A DNA stretch of 43,655 nt from Solidesulfovibrio fructosivorans JJ] (GCF_000179555.1 NZ_AECZ01000035.1:1-43655); one strand, 5' to 3'; shown: positions 33,452-42,003, numbered from the stretch's first letter. Made by a program: numbers and translations. Notes: generated by a model from the sequence alone, not told the origin.

Positions 33452-33771
33452 AACCGTTCCTCATCACGGACATTCTCTCTGGCTTGCCTGGCTGGTTGGC
33501 AATAAGGTCTGCAATCGATCCCTGAACATAACTTGGCAAATATACGGATTGACTACAAACATCAAGACAAGGCTGTAACATCAGTGTGTTTGGGCGAACA
33601 TTCATGGACGCACTTGATACCCCAGCCACAACGCAACCCCGCCTTGAGGAACTACTTACAAACTAGAACGGTCTCGAACTCAAATGTGAACACCAAAATG
33701 GAACGACCTCCTTTCCCTACTAACAGGATCCCACCTCATAGTTAAGTAATCATAAGAAGAATACTGTATCG

Positions 33772-34959
33772 TTAGCGACTGATTTCGGATGTTTGATTTC
33801 TTGCGAGATGGCCAATAATATTATCCCTCAACTTGACGTTCTTTCCCCACTTGGCCTTTGCGTAAAGCAGAGCTGCCTCATAGGATACTTCATTCATTGA
33901 AAAAATTATCTGTTTCCCTGTGTCGCGGAGCGCACCTCCGTTGGCCAAGCTGAGAAATACTGTACCCTTGGCGTCAATCGAGCTTTTAAAACCTAAAAAA
34001 AGCTGCTTTCCACTTGGTGTCGAGGCCTCCAGCTCTGCGAGCTCATCAGCCTTGGCAACAGCCAAGAGGCCACGCCGCGTCCACGAACTTACGTCGGCGG
34101 AGGTCGCAATATCCAATTGTTTATTAAGCCACTTCTCCTGGATATCCGCGCGACTGCCACGCTGAGGAGGTAAGCACTCTGGTTCAACCACCCGATCCTT
34201 TGAGCGCAGGATGGCCAGAGCAGTCTCATTACCGTTGGCGGCTTTCCAACGCAAAAAATCCGTCCAGTACGTGTATGGCGCTTCCTGCTTTACCTTCTCC
34301 CGTTCGGCTTTGATCCGTTTCCGGACCTGGAGCCGGTGCTCTGCTTCATGGAGGCGCGCGATCTTGAGCAACTCAAACCGGTGGCGCCCGAAAAAATCTC
34401 GGGAAATCTTTTGGCGCTCCTGGTCCCACCTGATCCGGACGACATCAAGCTCGGCCCGAGCACGGCTATTGATGTTTTCCAGAGCCGCCTTCCGAGTGGC
34501 GATCCCGGCTTGATATTCTTCATAGAGGGCACCGCGATTAGGATCGCGTTGTACGGGCTTGGCCGTGAACCGCTCATCTTCGGGATAGTGTTCTTTCGCC
34601 TGGTCAGGCGGGACGTAGGCCCCAAAGCGGCGGACCAGGTTTACCATGGACAAGGACCGATCCAGCGAGCTGGCTTTGATGGCATGTTTGCCGTTGCGGT
34701 CCTTGATGACCAAGCCATTGCCGTGCGGCCTGATCTCAAGGTCGTACCGCGCGAAGGCGGCATGAACTTGCTGCCATCCAACGGCCTGCCCCAGGGCTTC
34801 AACGATTGGCCTCCGCCGCTCCTTGGCATAGCCGTCAAAGGACTGCTGCCCCGTCCGGGCCTCAACCGTGGCCGCTACTGGTGTCAGCTTCGGCTCCGCG
34901 CTCTCCACGGAATGGCCATTGTCGATGGTCAGGCAAAAACGTCTTGACGCCCATGACAA
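33772..34959 (-). pseudogene. TraI/MobA-type conjugative relaxase, C-terminal remnant
   Basis: The 395 readable codons match the C-terminal half of TraI/MobA(P)-type relaxases. They include the central domain (GWQQVHAAFARYDLEIRPHG, AIKASSLDRSLS), a long charged coiled coil (KAALENINSRARAELDVVRI) and an LPD7-type C-terminal domain (KGTVFLSLANGGALRDTG). The N-terminal nicking domain with the catalytic Tyr and His triad is missing. The true relaxase sequence seems to begin near codon 10 (LTIDNGHSVESAEP), directly joined to the 3' side of an integrase fragment, so the apparent ATG at 34959 is a product of the fusion. It marks a former conjugative or mobilisable element. Confidence 0.75.
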
Positions 34960-35044
34960 ACAGGAGCTTGTCTCTCGGGCTGTCGGCCAGCAGACACTTG
35001 ATGCTGCGTACGTGGCGCAAGTCGGTGACGGGCTGTACCTTCAT
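34937..35044 (-). pseudogene. Tyrosine recombinase/integrase, N-terminal remnant
   Basis: Starts at ATG 35044 with an excellent CAGGAGG site. Its first ~36 codons (MKVQPVTDLRHVRSIKCLL, ADSPRDKLLFVMG) are typical of short XerC/D-like integrases, in which this segment leads into the catalytic domain. After about 34940 the integrase sequence stops and the relaxase remnant begins in another frame. The catalytic Arg-His-Tyr residues are absent. The intact start signals suggest that the promoter side of the gene is preserved. Confidence 0.6.
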
Positions 35045-35245
35045 GGGGCAACCTCCTGGAAAGCATGTTCTTCTGGGGGGAAGGATCAAACCGATCATTG
35101 AAAATGGCACGGGGGCACCGGTCAAATGGACAACCCTGGATATCCCATTGAAGTCAATCGACTTTTTGTGGAATCCTAGCCCAAAGCCGCTTCTTCATAA
35201 GAAAGCGGCATTGGCTCTGCCCCCGGTTGTTGCGCATCCGGAAAT

Positions 35246-35276
35246 CAAAAAGCCACGCCGCCTCCACGACGTGGCT
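35246..35276 (-). terminator. Putative Rho-independent terminator
   Basis: On the minus strand a 7-bp stem AGCCACG (35270-35276) / CGTGGCT (35251-35257) with a 12-base loop is followed by TTTTT (35246-35250). It lies just after the truncated TniA-like gene and before the integrase remnant, so it would end minus-strand transcription between them. Confidence 0.5.
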
Positions 35277-35294
35277 GGTTGGAAACCACCTCGG

Positions 35295-36053
35295 TCAAAC
35301 TCTGGTCAGGATGATCCGGTTGCTGGTGAAGTCCGTTCCGTGATCGACATGTAGAGCGTCGGGGATGCCGCAGACCGGCCAATCCGCACGCGGCTTGCGC
35401 CAGATTGCCTGGCGCAAGGCCAATGACGTATTGAACGCGGCCGGAGCGCCGAGGAACACCAAATATCCTGCGATGGCGCGGGAATAATCGTCTAGGACCG
35501 TCGTCAGCCACGGGCGAGACTCTACGCCGTTCGCATCAAGGATCACGATATCGAGCTGGGTGTGATCGGCCTGCCACCTGACGTTCGGGCGTTCTGCCCG
35601 GTGCCGATACACCAGCTCATATCGGTCGCGGAAAGCTGCCCCGCCCTCGTGGGCCAGAATCATCATTGCCGGATCGAGGCTGCGGATGATCGTGTGGACG
35701 CAAGCATAGGACGGAGCATGCCATCCTTTCTCCCGCGCGACTGCAACTGCGCGGCGGTGGATGGTCGCGATCGACAGACGGGGTTTCATAAGCGCCAGCC
35801 CCTCGACCAGCGTGACCAGATTGTCGGCAAGCCTCCTCTCCCCGGCATCCAAACGTAATTTGCGCTGGAGAGCGGCCGGACCTCCATCACGCACTCGGGC
35901 GACCCAGCGTCGAGCGGTTCGAAGTGCGATGCCAGCGTTGGCTGCCACCTTCGCCAGCGGAGCGTCGCCATCGAGGTAGGGGCGGAGCATTGCCAATCGC
36001 TTGACGGCTTCCGTTATCTCGGGTCCCGCCTTGCCCTTCTGATCAGCCCTCAT
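35295..36053 (-). pseudogene. TniA/Mu-type DDE transposase, C-terminally truncated
   Basis: An integrase-core transposase of the TniA/Mu type. ATG 36053 (MRADQKGKAGPEITEAVKRL) follows GGGGGGAC; an upstream ATG at 36134 is open but less well placed. The N-terminal HTH (ALRTARRWVARVRDGGPAAL) is present, as are the first catalytic Asp (VRWQADHTQLDIV) and the second (ALHVDHGTDFTSN). After FTSN the sequence turns into a few unrelated codons and stops, so the third catalytic residue and the C-terminal half are missing. It is divergent from the resolvase at 36201, the usual arrangement in this type of element. Confidence 0.75.
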
Positions 36054-36200
36054 AGCGTCCCCCCTGTCCGAAAGAGGATCGTTCAACGGACACTCGGCCG
36101 CATCCCGCCTTGGGTACGCGATATCACCATACACGGTGTCTCAATTGAGTGGTACTATTTCTTTTGCATTGAAGGAGCCCTTAACGTTACAGTTCTCGGC

Positions 36201-36797
36201 ATGGCACCCACACTGATCGGCTACGCTCGCTGCTCGACGGATAAGCAAGATCTCGCGGCCCAGCAGGAGACCTTGCTCAGGCTCGGGGTCGCACCTGATC
36301 GCATCTATACCGACCGTGGCTTCACCGGCACGAACCGCGAGCGGCCCGGTCTTGGCCAAGCGCTCGCGGCTGTACGCAGCGGCGACACGCTGGTGGTGCC
36401 GAAGCTTGACCGTCTCGCCCGCTCAGTGCCGGATGCCCGCGCCATTGGCGACAGCCTTGCCGCGCGTGGCGTAAAGCTTCAGCTTGGGGCGAGCGTTCAT
36501 GATCCCACTGACCCGATGGGAAAACTATTTTTCAATATCCTGGCCACGTTCGCCGAGTTTGAGGCAGACCTCATCAGGATGCGCACCCGTGAGGGCATGG
36601 CTGTCGCTCGTGCGAAAGGAAAGTTACGCGGGAAAAAACCAAAACTGACCGATCTTCAGCAAAAAGAACTACGTCGTATGTACGACACAGGGAACTACTC
36701 GATCAGCGACCTTGCCGAAGTATTTTCGATATCACGGCCGACTGTTTATCGAACGCTTGGTCGGCAGGCAGGTGGAGTCGCGAAGACGAGACAGTAA
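36201..36797 (+). CDS. Serine recombinase (resolvase)
   Basis: 198 aa, intact. The catalytic domain begins MAPTLIGYARCSTDKQDLAA with the nucleophilic Ser, then LVVPKLDRLARS carrying active-site Arg residues and the long E helix (FFNILATFAEFEADLIRMR). A C-terminal helix-turn-helix (YSISDLAEVFSISRPTVYR) binds the res site. The probable res/promoter region is the 147-bp gap to the divergent transposase, which contains the palindrome CTCAATTGAG at about 36139. This kind of resolvase is common in proteobacterial Tn3/Tni-like elements. With its partner transposase truncated it is probably an orphan. Confidence 0.88.
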   Translation: MAPTLIGYARCSTDKQDLAAQQETLLRLGVAPDRIYTDRGFTGTNRERPGLGQALAAVRSGDTLVVPKLDRLARSVPDARAIGDSLAARGVKLQLGASVHDPTDPMGKLFFNILATFAEFEADLIRMRTREGMAVARAKGKLRGKKPKLTDLQQKELRRMYDTGNYSISDLAEVFSISRPTVYRTLGRQAGGVAKTRQ

Positions 36798-36962
36798 CCT
36801 CCCGGAATAGATACCTTACCGTTCCAGATGCCACATAGTGCCGATAATCAGTGCCATTTAGCGATCAAAGTCACAATAACTGAGGGGGCTGGATCGTTGC
36901 GCAAACGAACGGTTTTTCAATTACCCTAAAATGATTGAAGTACTTCATTCAGGGAGTATCTT

Positions 36963-37315
36963 TTGGGGCGCACACTGTGGGGTGTGGAGGACGGCCGACT
37001 GCGCCCGGACAACAACTTGGCCCAGAACGCCATCCGTCCCTTTGCCGTGGGCCGCAAAAACTGGCTGTTCTCAGGCCATCCGCGCGGAGCCGATGCCTCG
37101 GCCACCCTGTACTCCCTCATCGAAACTGCCAAGGCCAATGGCCTGGAGCCGTACCGCTATCTGCGCCACCTCTTCGAGCATTTACCGGCTGCAAACACCG
37201 ACGCCCAACGCAAGCTCCTGCCGCAGCACATCGATCCTCAGAGCCTCATCATTCCTGCCTGAACTTCTGACGCTTCCCGCTCGCCATGACAAAATGCGCC
37301 TTATTGAGCGCTTAC
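36963..37315 (+). pseudogene. IS66-family transposase C-terminal remnant and right end
   Basis: About 98 residues with the hallmark [27 protein letters not shown] and the C-terminal zone [21 protein letters not shown] identify the end of an IS66 TnpC; the stop is at 37262. The usual motif DNNLAEN carries the catalytic Glu, but here it reads DNNLAQN. The element's right inverted repeat (read inverted, GTAAGCGCTCAATAAGGCGC) ends at 37315, exactly where dndC sequence begins. The 5' side is lost upstream of about 36965, where the sequence changes to unrelated AT-rich DNA. Confidence 0.85.
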
Positions 37316-37574
37316 GCTCCACCCAGGTCACGACAACAGGGTTCTCGACCAAGGTATCCGTGGTGATGACATGAACCTTCTTGCGATTGCGCTTCTCGGA
37401 CGGCAGTTTTTCCAACGCCTGCCAGAGGAATTGCACCACGGCGGTCGAGTCCTTCCCGCCGCTATAGCCAATAACCCACGGCCGATCATTTTCCAGGAAC
37501 AGCTCCTGGATTTCGGTATGGAGCTGTGCCAAGAACGTCTTGACGCCAAGGGGTTCAAAAACAGAATTATCCAT
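37316..37574 (-). pseudogene. dndC: DndC (DNA phosphorothioation) N-terminal fragment, cut by IS66
   Basis: DndC is the PAPS-reductase-like ATP pyrophosphatase that activates sulfur for DNA backbone phosphorothioation. Seen here: the N-terminal start EPLGVKTFLAQLHTEIQEL, the ATP-binding loop VIGYSGGKDSTAVVQ and VHVITTDTLVENPVV, then TWVE. The coding sequence ends at the IS66 terminal repeat after about 86 residues; the C-terminal four-fifths is not in the window. Just upstream on the same strand another frame ends PRFQELMEFYG and overlaps the dndC start by eight bases, as expected for the 3' end of a preceding operon gene (dndB in known operons), but it is too short to name. Confidence 0.85.
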
Positions 37575-37794
37575 AAAATTCCATCAATTCCTGGAAGCGC
37601 GGGATGATCAACGGTCGGGGACAGAAAAATCCCTGAAGCGGTTAGGTGGGGTATAGCCGCTCTTGGCCAGGCTGAAAATGGAAAAGCAGGAAGGGTTTTT
37701 TGTTTGAAAATTCAAGGAGAATAAGAGCCCAGGCTTTACACTGACACACAATCCGAATTAGATCTTATTATTTTTTTGACTCCCGCCACTCCTG

Positions 37795-39285
37795 ATGGTA
37801 TCGGACCCTCGAAGTGTGTTAGGCAATTGCCACCTAATAAGCACATACATAGTTGAGAAAAAACCTACAGACGTGAGCACTGCTCGGATGACAAATTACA
37901 ATATGATATTCTTAATTTCCAGAAAAAATATCTTCAGGTCACTAGTCTTTGCTTCGATATTTTCCCCTGCTATACTTTTTTGCCATATAGCACAGGCGCA
38001 ACCATTAGAAAGCCATTTACTTTCCAAAGATAAAAACCAAAACGAATCTAACACGTCACCCAAAACGCCAGAAGACAACAACACCAATATATCCAACGCT
38101 GATAAGTTAAATTTGATTGAACTATTAATCGATCTTAAATCAAAAATGCAATCAATGTCAGAGAAAATTGACACTGTTGACCCAAGAAAGATTGTTACAA
38201 AATACGACCTAAAGGACTTAGAGTCTAGGTATGACAACCTTCGCGCAGAAATAGAGAAGGAAAAAAATAAAACAAACACAGATTTGAGACAGGATAAGGA
38301 GATAAACGATGCAAAATCATTTTACTTTGACAGAATTACAAGCTTATTCATAATTATTATATCACTAATTGCCATTGGACTAACATATCATACGTATAGA
38401 TTTAGAAAAGCAAAAGAATCGATACAAGACAACCTCAGGGAAACAGAGAAGATCATAGCAGAGCTTAAAGACAAAATAGTTGATCTTAAAGGTGAATATG
38501 ATTTTTTGGCAGACATAAGACAACTCGCTCAAGAGGTAATCGAGATGTCCCTCCTGGGCTACTCTCCTGGCAGCGAACTAGATGAAAGAATCTTGCGCTC
38601 GGCAAAAATCATACTCAACAAATATGAAAAACTTCCAATCTATCACATGGCAAATGCAATATTACATCAACAACAAGGCGAATGGAGCGAGGCATGCGCA
38701 GCATGGCGACAGTACATAACATACGATAATAGTGAAAATATTCATCTAAACTTAGCGCATGCACTTGAACAGAGGATTGCAAACACAGAAGACACTGCCT
38801 CCATTAACTCTTTAACGAACGAACTACAATTAGAATATTCAAAAATATTAGAAAAAAATAGAAAGAATTACCAAGTAAAACATCGGCTGGGAAACGCACT
38901 AATAAAATTAGTAAACATGAAAGCTGAGAAAGGTAGCGACAATATTGAAGAAGAACTCCTTCTACTAATAAATGCTATACGAAAATATGCGGAGGCATAC
39001 AACGCCAACACTTCATGGAATGAAAATACAATTAGCCTTGGCTTGGCTCACTACCAAAAGGCAAATCCGAGATACAATTTAAGCACATCCGACAGATGCG
39101 CACTCCTTGACAATACAATTCAATTCCTTCAGCAAGTTAAGGACAGCCCAATAGCAACCTATGGCATTGAGCGCTGTCGTATAAAACTAGATGAAATAGT
39201 AAACCCCAAAACACAACCTGCAAAGACCGAGGTACAGATGAAAAACGAACCATCACCTGATATTAGAAAAAAATTTTCCTGGTGA
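37795..39285 (+). CDS. Exported or membrane-anchored protein with coiled coil and TM segment, unknown function
   Basis: Not recognised as a named family; up to 496 aa and strongly AT-rich. A likely signal sequence lies at residues 32-68 (NIFRSLVFASIFSPAILF, ends IAQAQ), so translation may begin at ATG 37888 (MTNYNMIF) rather than 37795; neither has a strong ribosome site. A Lys/Asn/Glu-rich region follows, then a first coiled coil (DLESRYDNLRAEIEKEK), a TM helix near 184-203 (LFIIIISLIAIGLTYHTY), a second coiled coil (ETEKIIAELKDKIVDL) and a helical C-terminal part with TPR-like spacing (YHMANAILHQQQGEWSEACA). The two hydrophobic segments would place the first coiled coil in the periplasm and the TPR-like part in the cytoplasm. 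It is convergent with the next gene, 5 bp apart. Confidence 0.65.
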   Translation: MVSDPRSVLGNCHLISTYIVEKKPTDVSTARMTNYNMIFLISRKNIFRSLVFASIFSPAILFCHIAQAQPLESHLLSKDKNQNESNTSPKTPEDNNTNISNADKLNLIELLIDLKSKMQSMSEKIDTVDPRKIVTKYDLKDLESRYDNLRAEIEKEKNKTNTDLRQDKEINDAKSFYFDRITSLFIIIISLIAIGLTYHTYRFRKAKESIQDNLRETEKIIAELKDKIVDLKGEYDFLADIRQLAQEVIEMSLLGYSPGSELDERILRSAKIILNKYEKLPIYHMANAILHQQQGEWSEACAAWRQYITYDNSENIHLNLAHALEQRIANTEDTASINSLTNELQLEYSKILEKNRKNYQVKHRLGNALIKLVNMKAEKGSDNIEEELLLLINAIRKYAEAYNANTSWNENTISLGLAHYQKANPRYNLSTSDRCALLDNTIQFLQQVKDSPIATYGIERCRIKLDEIVNPKTQPAKTEVQMKNEPSPDIRKKFSW

Positions 39286-39290
39286 TAAAA

Positions 39291-39896
39291 TTAGGGCAAA
39301 CAAGTACTTTTCTCTAAATCCTGAGCCGACATATTCTCGGCGGATTTCAATATGAATTTGTAATTTATATCTAACATCCTCCCCATATAAGAATCAGTTT
39401 TTATTTCAATGGTACGCTGAAAAACGGCTGAGCCAGCCTCAACCACCTTATTGCTTTCTTCACTATAGTTAGTATTCCAAAGCGGAGTAAACCAGCAATA
39501 ATTTTCAACTCTCAAATACAGACCAAAGGGGAATATTTTGTAGAGCCAATATTTTATATTTGGATTATCCCGATACTCAACAATAAAATTGTAACTATCG
39601 TCATGAACAATATTCGTATAAGTACTTTTCTCCCATTTTATTGACTTTCCACGAGTAGTCACAACATCCTGATCAAGAGTGAACAAAATATTAACATTTG
39701 CCCTCTTGTCGTGCAAAACATCACATATCGGCTTAGAAAAAAATGGACCTAGCCCAATCAACAAAATATCACAGGATGTATTCTCTTTTATTGCAAGATC
39801 AGGTGGAAACTCAATACCCCCAAAACCTTTCTCAATCACCCGCGTAACACCTGTACTGTCATTAGAAAGCATACCATTCTCCTCTATTGTTAGCAT
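39291..39896 (-). CDS. Hypothetical AT-rich protein of unknown function
   Basis: 201 aa, start ATG 39896 with AGAGGAG eight bases upstream. No signal peptide and no TM segment. The segment ENTSCDILLIGLGPFFSKPI followed by KRANVNILFTLD looks like the alternating strand-helix start of a phospholipase D-like or Rossmann-type domain, but no catalytic HKD motif is present, so this is a weak resemblance only. The C-terminal half is aromatic-rich (YRDNPNIKYWLYKIFPFGLY). The stop is 5 bp from the stop of the convergent gene. The AT content matches that neighbour and differs from the surrounding IS elements, so the two may have arrived together. Confidence 0.6.
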   Translation of the reverse strand: MLTIEENGMLSNDSTGVTRVIEKGFGGIEFPPDLAIKENTSCDILLIGLGPFFSKPICDVLHDKRANVNILFTLDQDVVTTRGKSIKWEKSTYTNIVHDDSYNFIVEYRDNPNIKYWLYKIFPFGLYLRVENYCWFTPLWNTNYSEESNKVVEAGSAVFQRTIEIKTDSYMGRMLDINYKFILKSAENMSAQDLEKSTCLP

Positions 39897-40137
39897 CTTA
39901 TCAATCTCCTCTTTTGGCGCAAAGTCTGTTTCTCCTGAATATACTTTATGTATAACAAACTACTTCGCGACAAACCTTTAATCATGGTTTCTCTATATCA
40001 CACATCATGGCAACCCACATAATAATCTGCTGAATTAGTCAAGGGGCCAAAAATATTCACCCGGCTTACGAGTCACCAGTACTTATTTTTTGCAGTTTCT
40101 GCAACATACCCACTATGTTACCAGAGGCAGTCAGATA

Positions 40138-40211
40138 CCCCCGGCAAAGCCGGGGGCTTGCACTTGTGAGCCGCTCAAAGCGGCTTAATATTGGGGCCGC
40201 CTAAAGGCGGC
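40138..40211. repeat. Three consecutive short-loop hairpins at the IS200 left end
   Basis: Stems: CCCCCGGC/GCCGGGGG (40138-40156), AGCCGCT/AGCGGCT (40169-40185) and GCCGCCT/AGGCGGC (40196-40211), each with an A-rich loop of two or three bases. The last overlaps the tnpA stop codon. They are regularly spaced, about 30 bases apart, and GC-rich, like REP elements. Confidence 0.75.
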
Positions 40212-40645
40212 TATTCCGCGACCAGTTTGAGCTGCTCAAGCCGCTGGTCTTCTTGCTCCTGCCGGCGGATATATTCTCGGATCACCTTTTCATCACGACC
40301 AACGGTCGATACAAAATATCCGCGTGACCAAAAGTTTTGACCTGCGAAATTGCGCGCCCTACCCTGCACTTCTCGGGCAATATGGATCGCGCTTTTTCCC
40401 TTCATAAATCCTACGACCTGGGCAACTGCATACTTGGGAGGAATCGCAATATACATGTGAACATGATCTTTGCACAAATGTCCTTCCAAAATGTTGCTCT
40501 CACGCTGCCGAGCCAAAACGTGAAACATTTCGCCCAAGCACCCACGAATTTTACCAAATAGCACTTTCCGACGACACTTCGGTATCCACACAATGTGATA
40601 CTTGCAGTCCCACGTCGTATGGCATAGACTTGATACACACTTCAT
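40211..40645 (-). CDS. tnpA: IS200/IS605-family Y1 (HUH) transposase TnpA
   Basis: Single-strand DNA transposase, about 144 aa from ATG 40645 (MKCVSSLCHTTWDCKYHIVW). Seen: the metal-binding HUH motif in KDHVHMYIAIP and the catalytic Tyr region in VIREYIRRQEQ, plus PPKYAVAQVVGFMKGKSAIH, typical of the family. An ATG five codons upstream (40660) is in frame, but GGAGAGG six bases before 40645 supports the internal start. Both candidates are affected by the hairpin at 40647-40697. The length is normal and the frame intact. Confidence 0.9.
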   Translation of the reverse strand: MKCVSSLCHTTWDCKYHIVWIPKCRRKVLFGKIRGCLGEMFHVLARQRESNILEGHLCKDHVHMYIAIPPKYAVAQVVGFMKGKSAIHIAREVQGRARNFAGQNFWSRGYFVSTVGRDEKVIREYIRRQEQEDQRLEQLKLVAE

Positions 40646-40646
40646 C

Positions 40647-40697
40647 GAAAGCCTCTCCATCGCTCACTTTGAACTGCTCACAGATGGAGAGGCTTTC
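40647..40697 (-). promoter_or_regulatory. 15-bp perfect stem-loop covering the tnpA ribosome-binding site
   Basis: Arms GAAAGCCTCTCCATC (40647-40661) and GATGGAGAGGCTTTC (40683-40697) pair perfectly over 15 bp with a 21-base loop. In the minus-strand transcript the 3' arm contains the GGAGAGG ribosome site and the upstream ATG of tnpA, so translation would be blocked while the stem is closed. Known IS200 elements use a 5'-leader stem-loop in the same way to keep transposase levels low. Confidence 0.75.
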
Positions 40698-40757
40698 TTC
40701 TACTCCCGCATAAGTCAAACTTTTGAGGTCCCCCGGCAAAGCCGGGGGGTTTCCCAT

Positions 40758-41156
40758 TGGACTAAATCCCTATCTCGGGCATACCAGTACACCACCAACC
40801 CTGAGCATATGCCCAAGTCCCATCAAGAAGCTGCTGGCTGGACTCCCAAACGATTCAAGTCGTGGGGCGGCAAGATCGGTCCCTTTGTCCTGGGAATGGT
40901 TGAGGACATCCTTGGGCGGCGTCAGCATCCAGAGCAAGGCTATCGAAGTGCTCTTGGTCTGCTGCGGCTGGAATCTTCCTTCGGGGCAGAGCGCCTTAAC
41001 CATGCCTGCCAGAGAGCATTGCGTTACGGCCTTATCGGTCGCCGGGCTGTGCTCGAAATTCTCAAGAAAAAGCAAGACATGCTGACCATTCCAGAACAGG
41101 AGCAGCTGCCGTTGCCCGTCCATGACAATGTCCGGGGCGCAAATTTCTACCAGTAA
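40758..41156 (+). pseudogene. istA: IS21-family IstA transposase, C-terminal remnant
   Basis: The frame from about 40758 reads the C-terminal end of IstA: TTNPEHMPKSHQEAAGWTP, GKIGPFVLGMVEDILGRRQ, HPEQGYRSALGLLRLE, LNHACQRALRYGLIGR, ending RGANFYQ at 41156. The catalytic DDE part is missing because the IS200-type element lies directly on the 5' side. The open frame continues into that element only by chance. istB follows after 12 bp, the standard IS21 order. Confidence 0.85.
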
Positions 41157-41168
41157 AAGGAGGACCTG

Positions 41169-41918
41169 ATGCTCAACCACCAGACCATGGAACGGTTATC
41201 GCAAATGAAATTGACCGGAATCCGTGAAGGTTTCAAGGAGCAGCTCGACAATCCGGCCTTCAGCGACCTGGCTTTCGAAGAACGTTTCGGATTGCTCGTA
41301 GACCGGGAATACCTCCTACGCGACAATCGTCGTCTCACGAAGCGCTTTCAAGAAGCCCATCTCAAAGTTAAGGCGTCAGTCGAGGACGTGGATTTCCATG
41401 CCCCGCGTGGCTTAGACAAAAGGCTTTTCCTCGAACTGGCCACCTGCGGCTGGATCGGCCGAAGACATAACCTGGTCATCACCGGACCGACCGGCGGCGG
41501 CAAAACCTATCTGGCATGCGTCTTGGCGCAAAAGGCCTGCCGCGAAGGGAAGCGCTGTCTGTACTTCCATTTCCCGGAGCTACTCCAGGAACTCAGCATC
41601 AGTCGGGCCGAGGGATCGCAGCGCCTCCTTGTCCGAAAACTCGCCACACGGGATTTGCTTGTCATAGATGACTGGCTCAGGGAGCCGGTCAGCGCGGAAA
41701 TAGCACGTGGTCTCGCCGATCTGATGGATGATCGATTTCGAAACAAATCCACGCTGTTTGCGACACAGTTTCCCGTGGCGGAATGGCATGGGCGTTTCCA
41801 GGATCCGACCCTGGCGGATGCGGTCTTGGACAGGATCGTCCATGACTCCTACCGGATCGAGCTGTCGGGGGATTCCATGCGGAAGCGGACATCGGACTTG
41901 ACCAAATCGGCCACCTGA
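41169..41918 (+). CDS. istB: IS21-family helper ATPase IstB
   Basis: 249 aa, complete. AAA+ ATPase that activates the IstA transposase and selects target DNA. N-terminal IstB-type region MLNHQTMERLSQMKLTGIRE, Walker A GPTGGGKTYLA near residue 103, Walker B LLVIDDW near 163, and the end ELSGDSMRKR characteristic of the family. AAAGGAGG lies a few bases before ATG 41169. It is probably inactive for transposition because istA is truncated. Confidence 0.93.
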   Translation: MLNHQTMERLSQMKLTGIREGFKEQLDNPAFSDLAFEERFGLLVDREYLLRDNRRLTKRFQEAHLKVKASVEDVDFHAPRGLDKRLFLELATCGWIGRRHNLVITGPTGGGKTYLACVLAQKACREGKRCLYFHFPELLQELSISRAEGSQRLLVRKLATRDLLVIDDWLREPVSAEIARGLADLMDDRFRNKSTLFATQFPVAEWHGRFQDPTLADAVLDRIVHDSYRIELSGDSMRKRTSDLTKSAT

Positions 41919-42003
41919 AGCAGGACCAAAACACCAGCGCGCTCAACCCCTCAAGGGTGGCCGAATATTCCGAATTGGGTGGCCGATTTCACCGAAATCC
42001 GCA
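41919..42003 (+). mobile_element. IS21 right end with repeated terminal motif
   Basis: After the istB stop, the decamer GGGTGGCCGA occurs twice, at 41955-41964 and 41977-41986, 22 bp apart, followed by TTTCACCGAAATCCGCA. This is the repeated end structure of IS21-family elements, and the element should end near 42003, where a different coding frame begins. Confidence 0.7.

Larger units (their letters stand above)
40138..40748 (-). mobile_element. IS200/IS605-type element
   Basis: A tnpA gene bounded on both sides by the same perfect hairpin CCCCCGGCaaaGCCGGGGG (40138-40156 and 40730-40748), consistent with the subterminal hairpins that Y1 transposases recognise at single-stranded ends. Two further hairpins follow the left one. 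There is no tnpB. On its right the element adjoins an istA remnant; the sequence on its left is not istA, so it was not simply inserted in an otherwise intact IS21. Confidence 0.8.
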
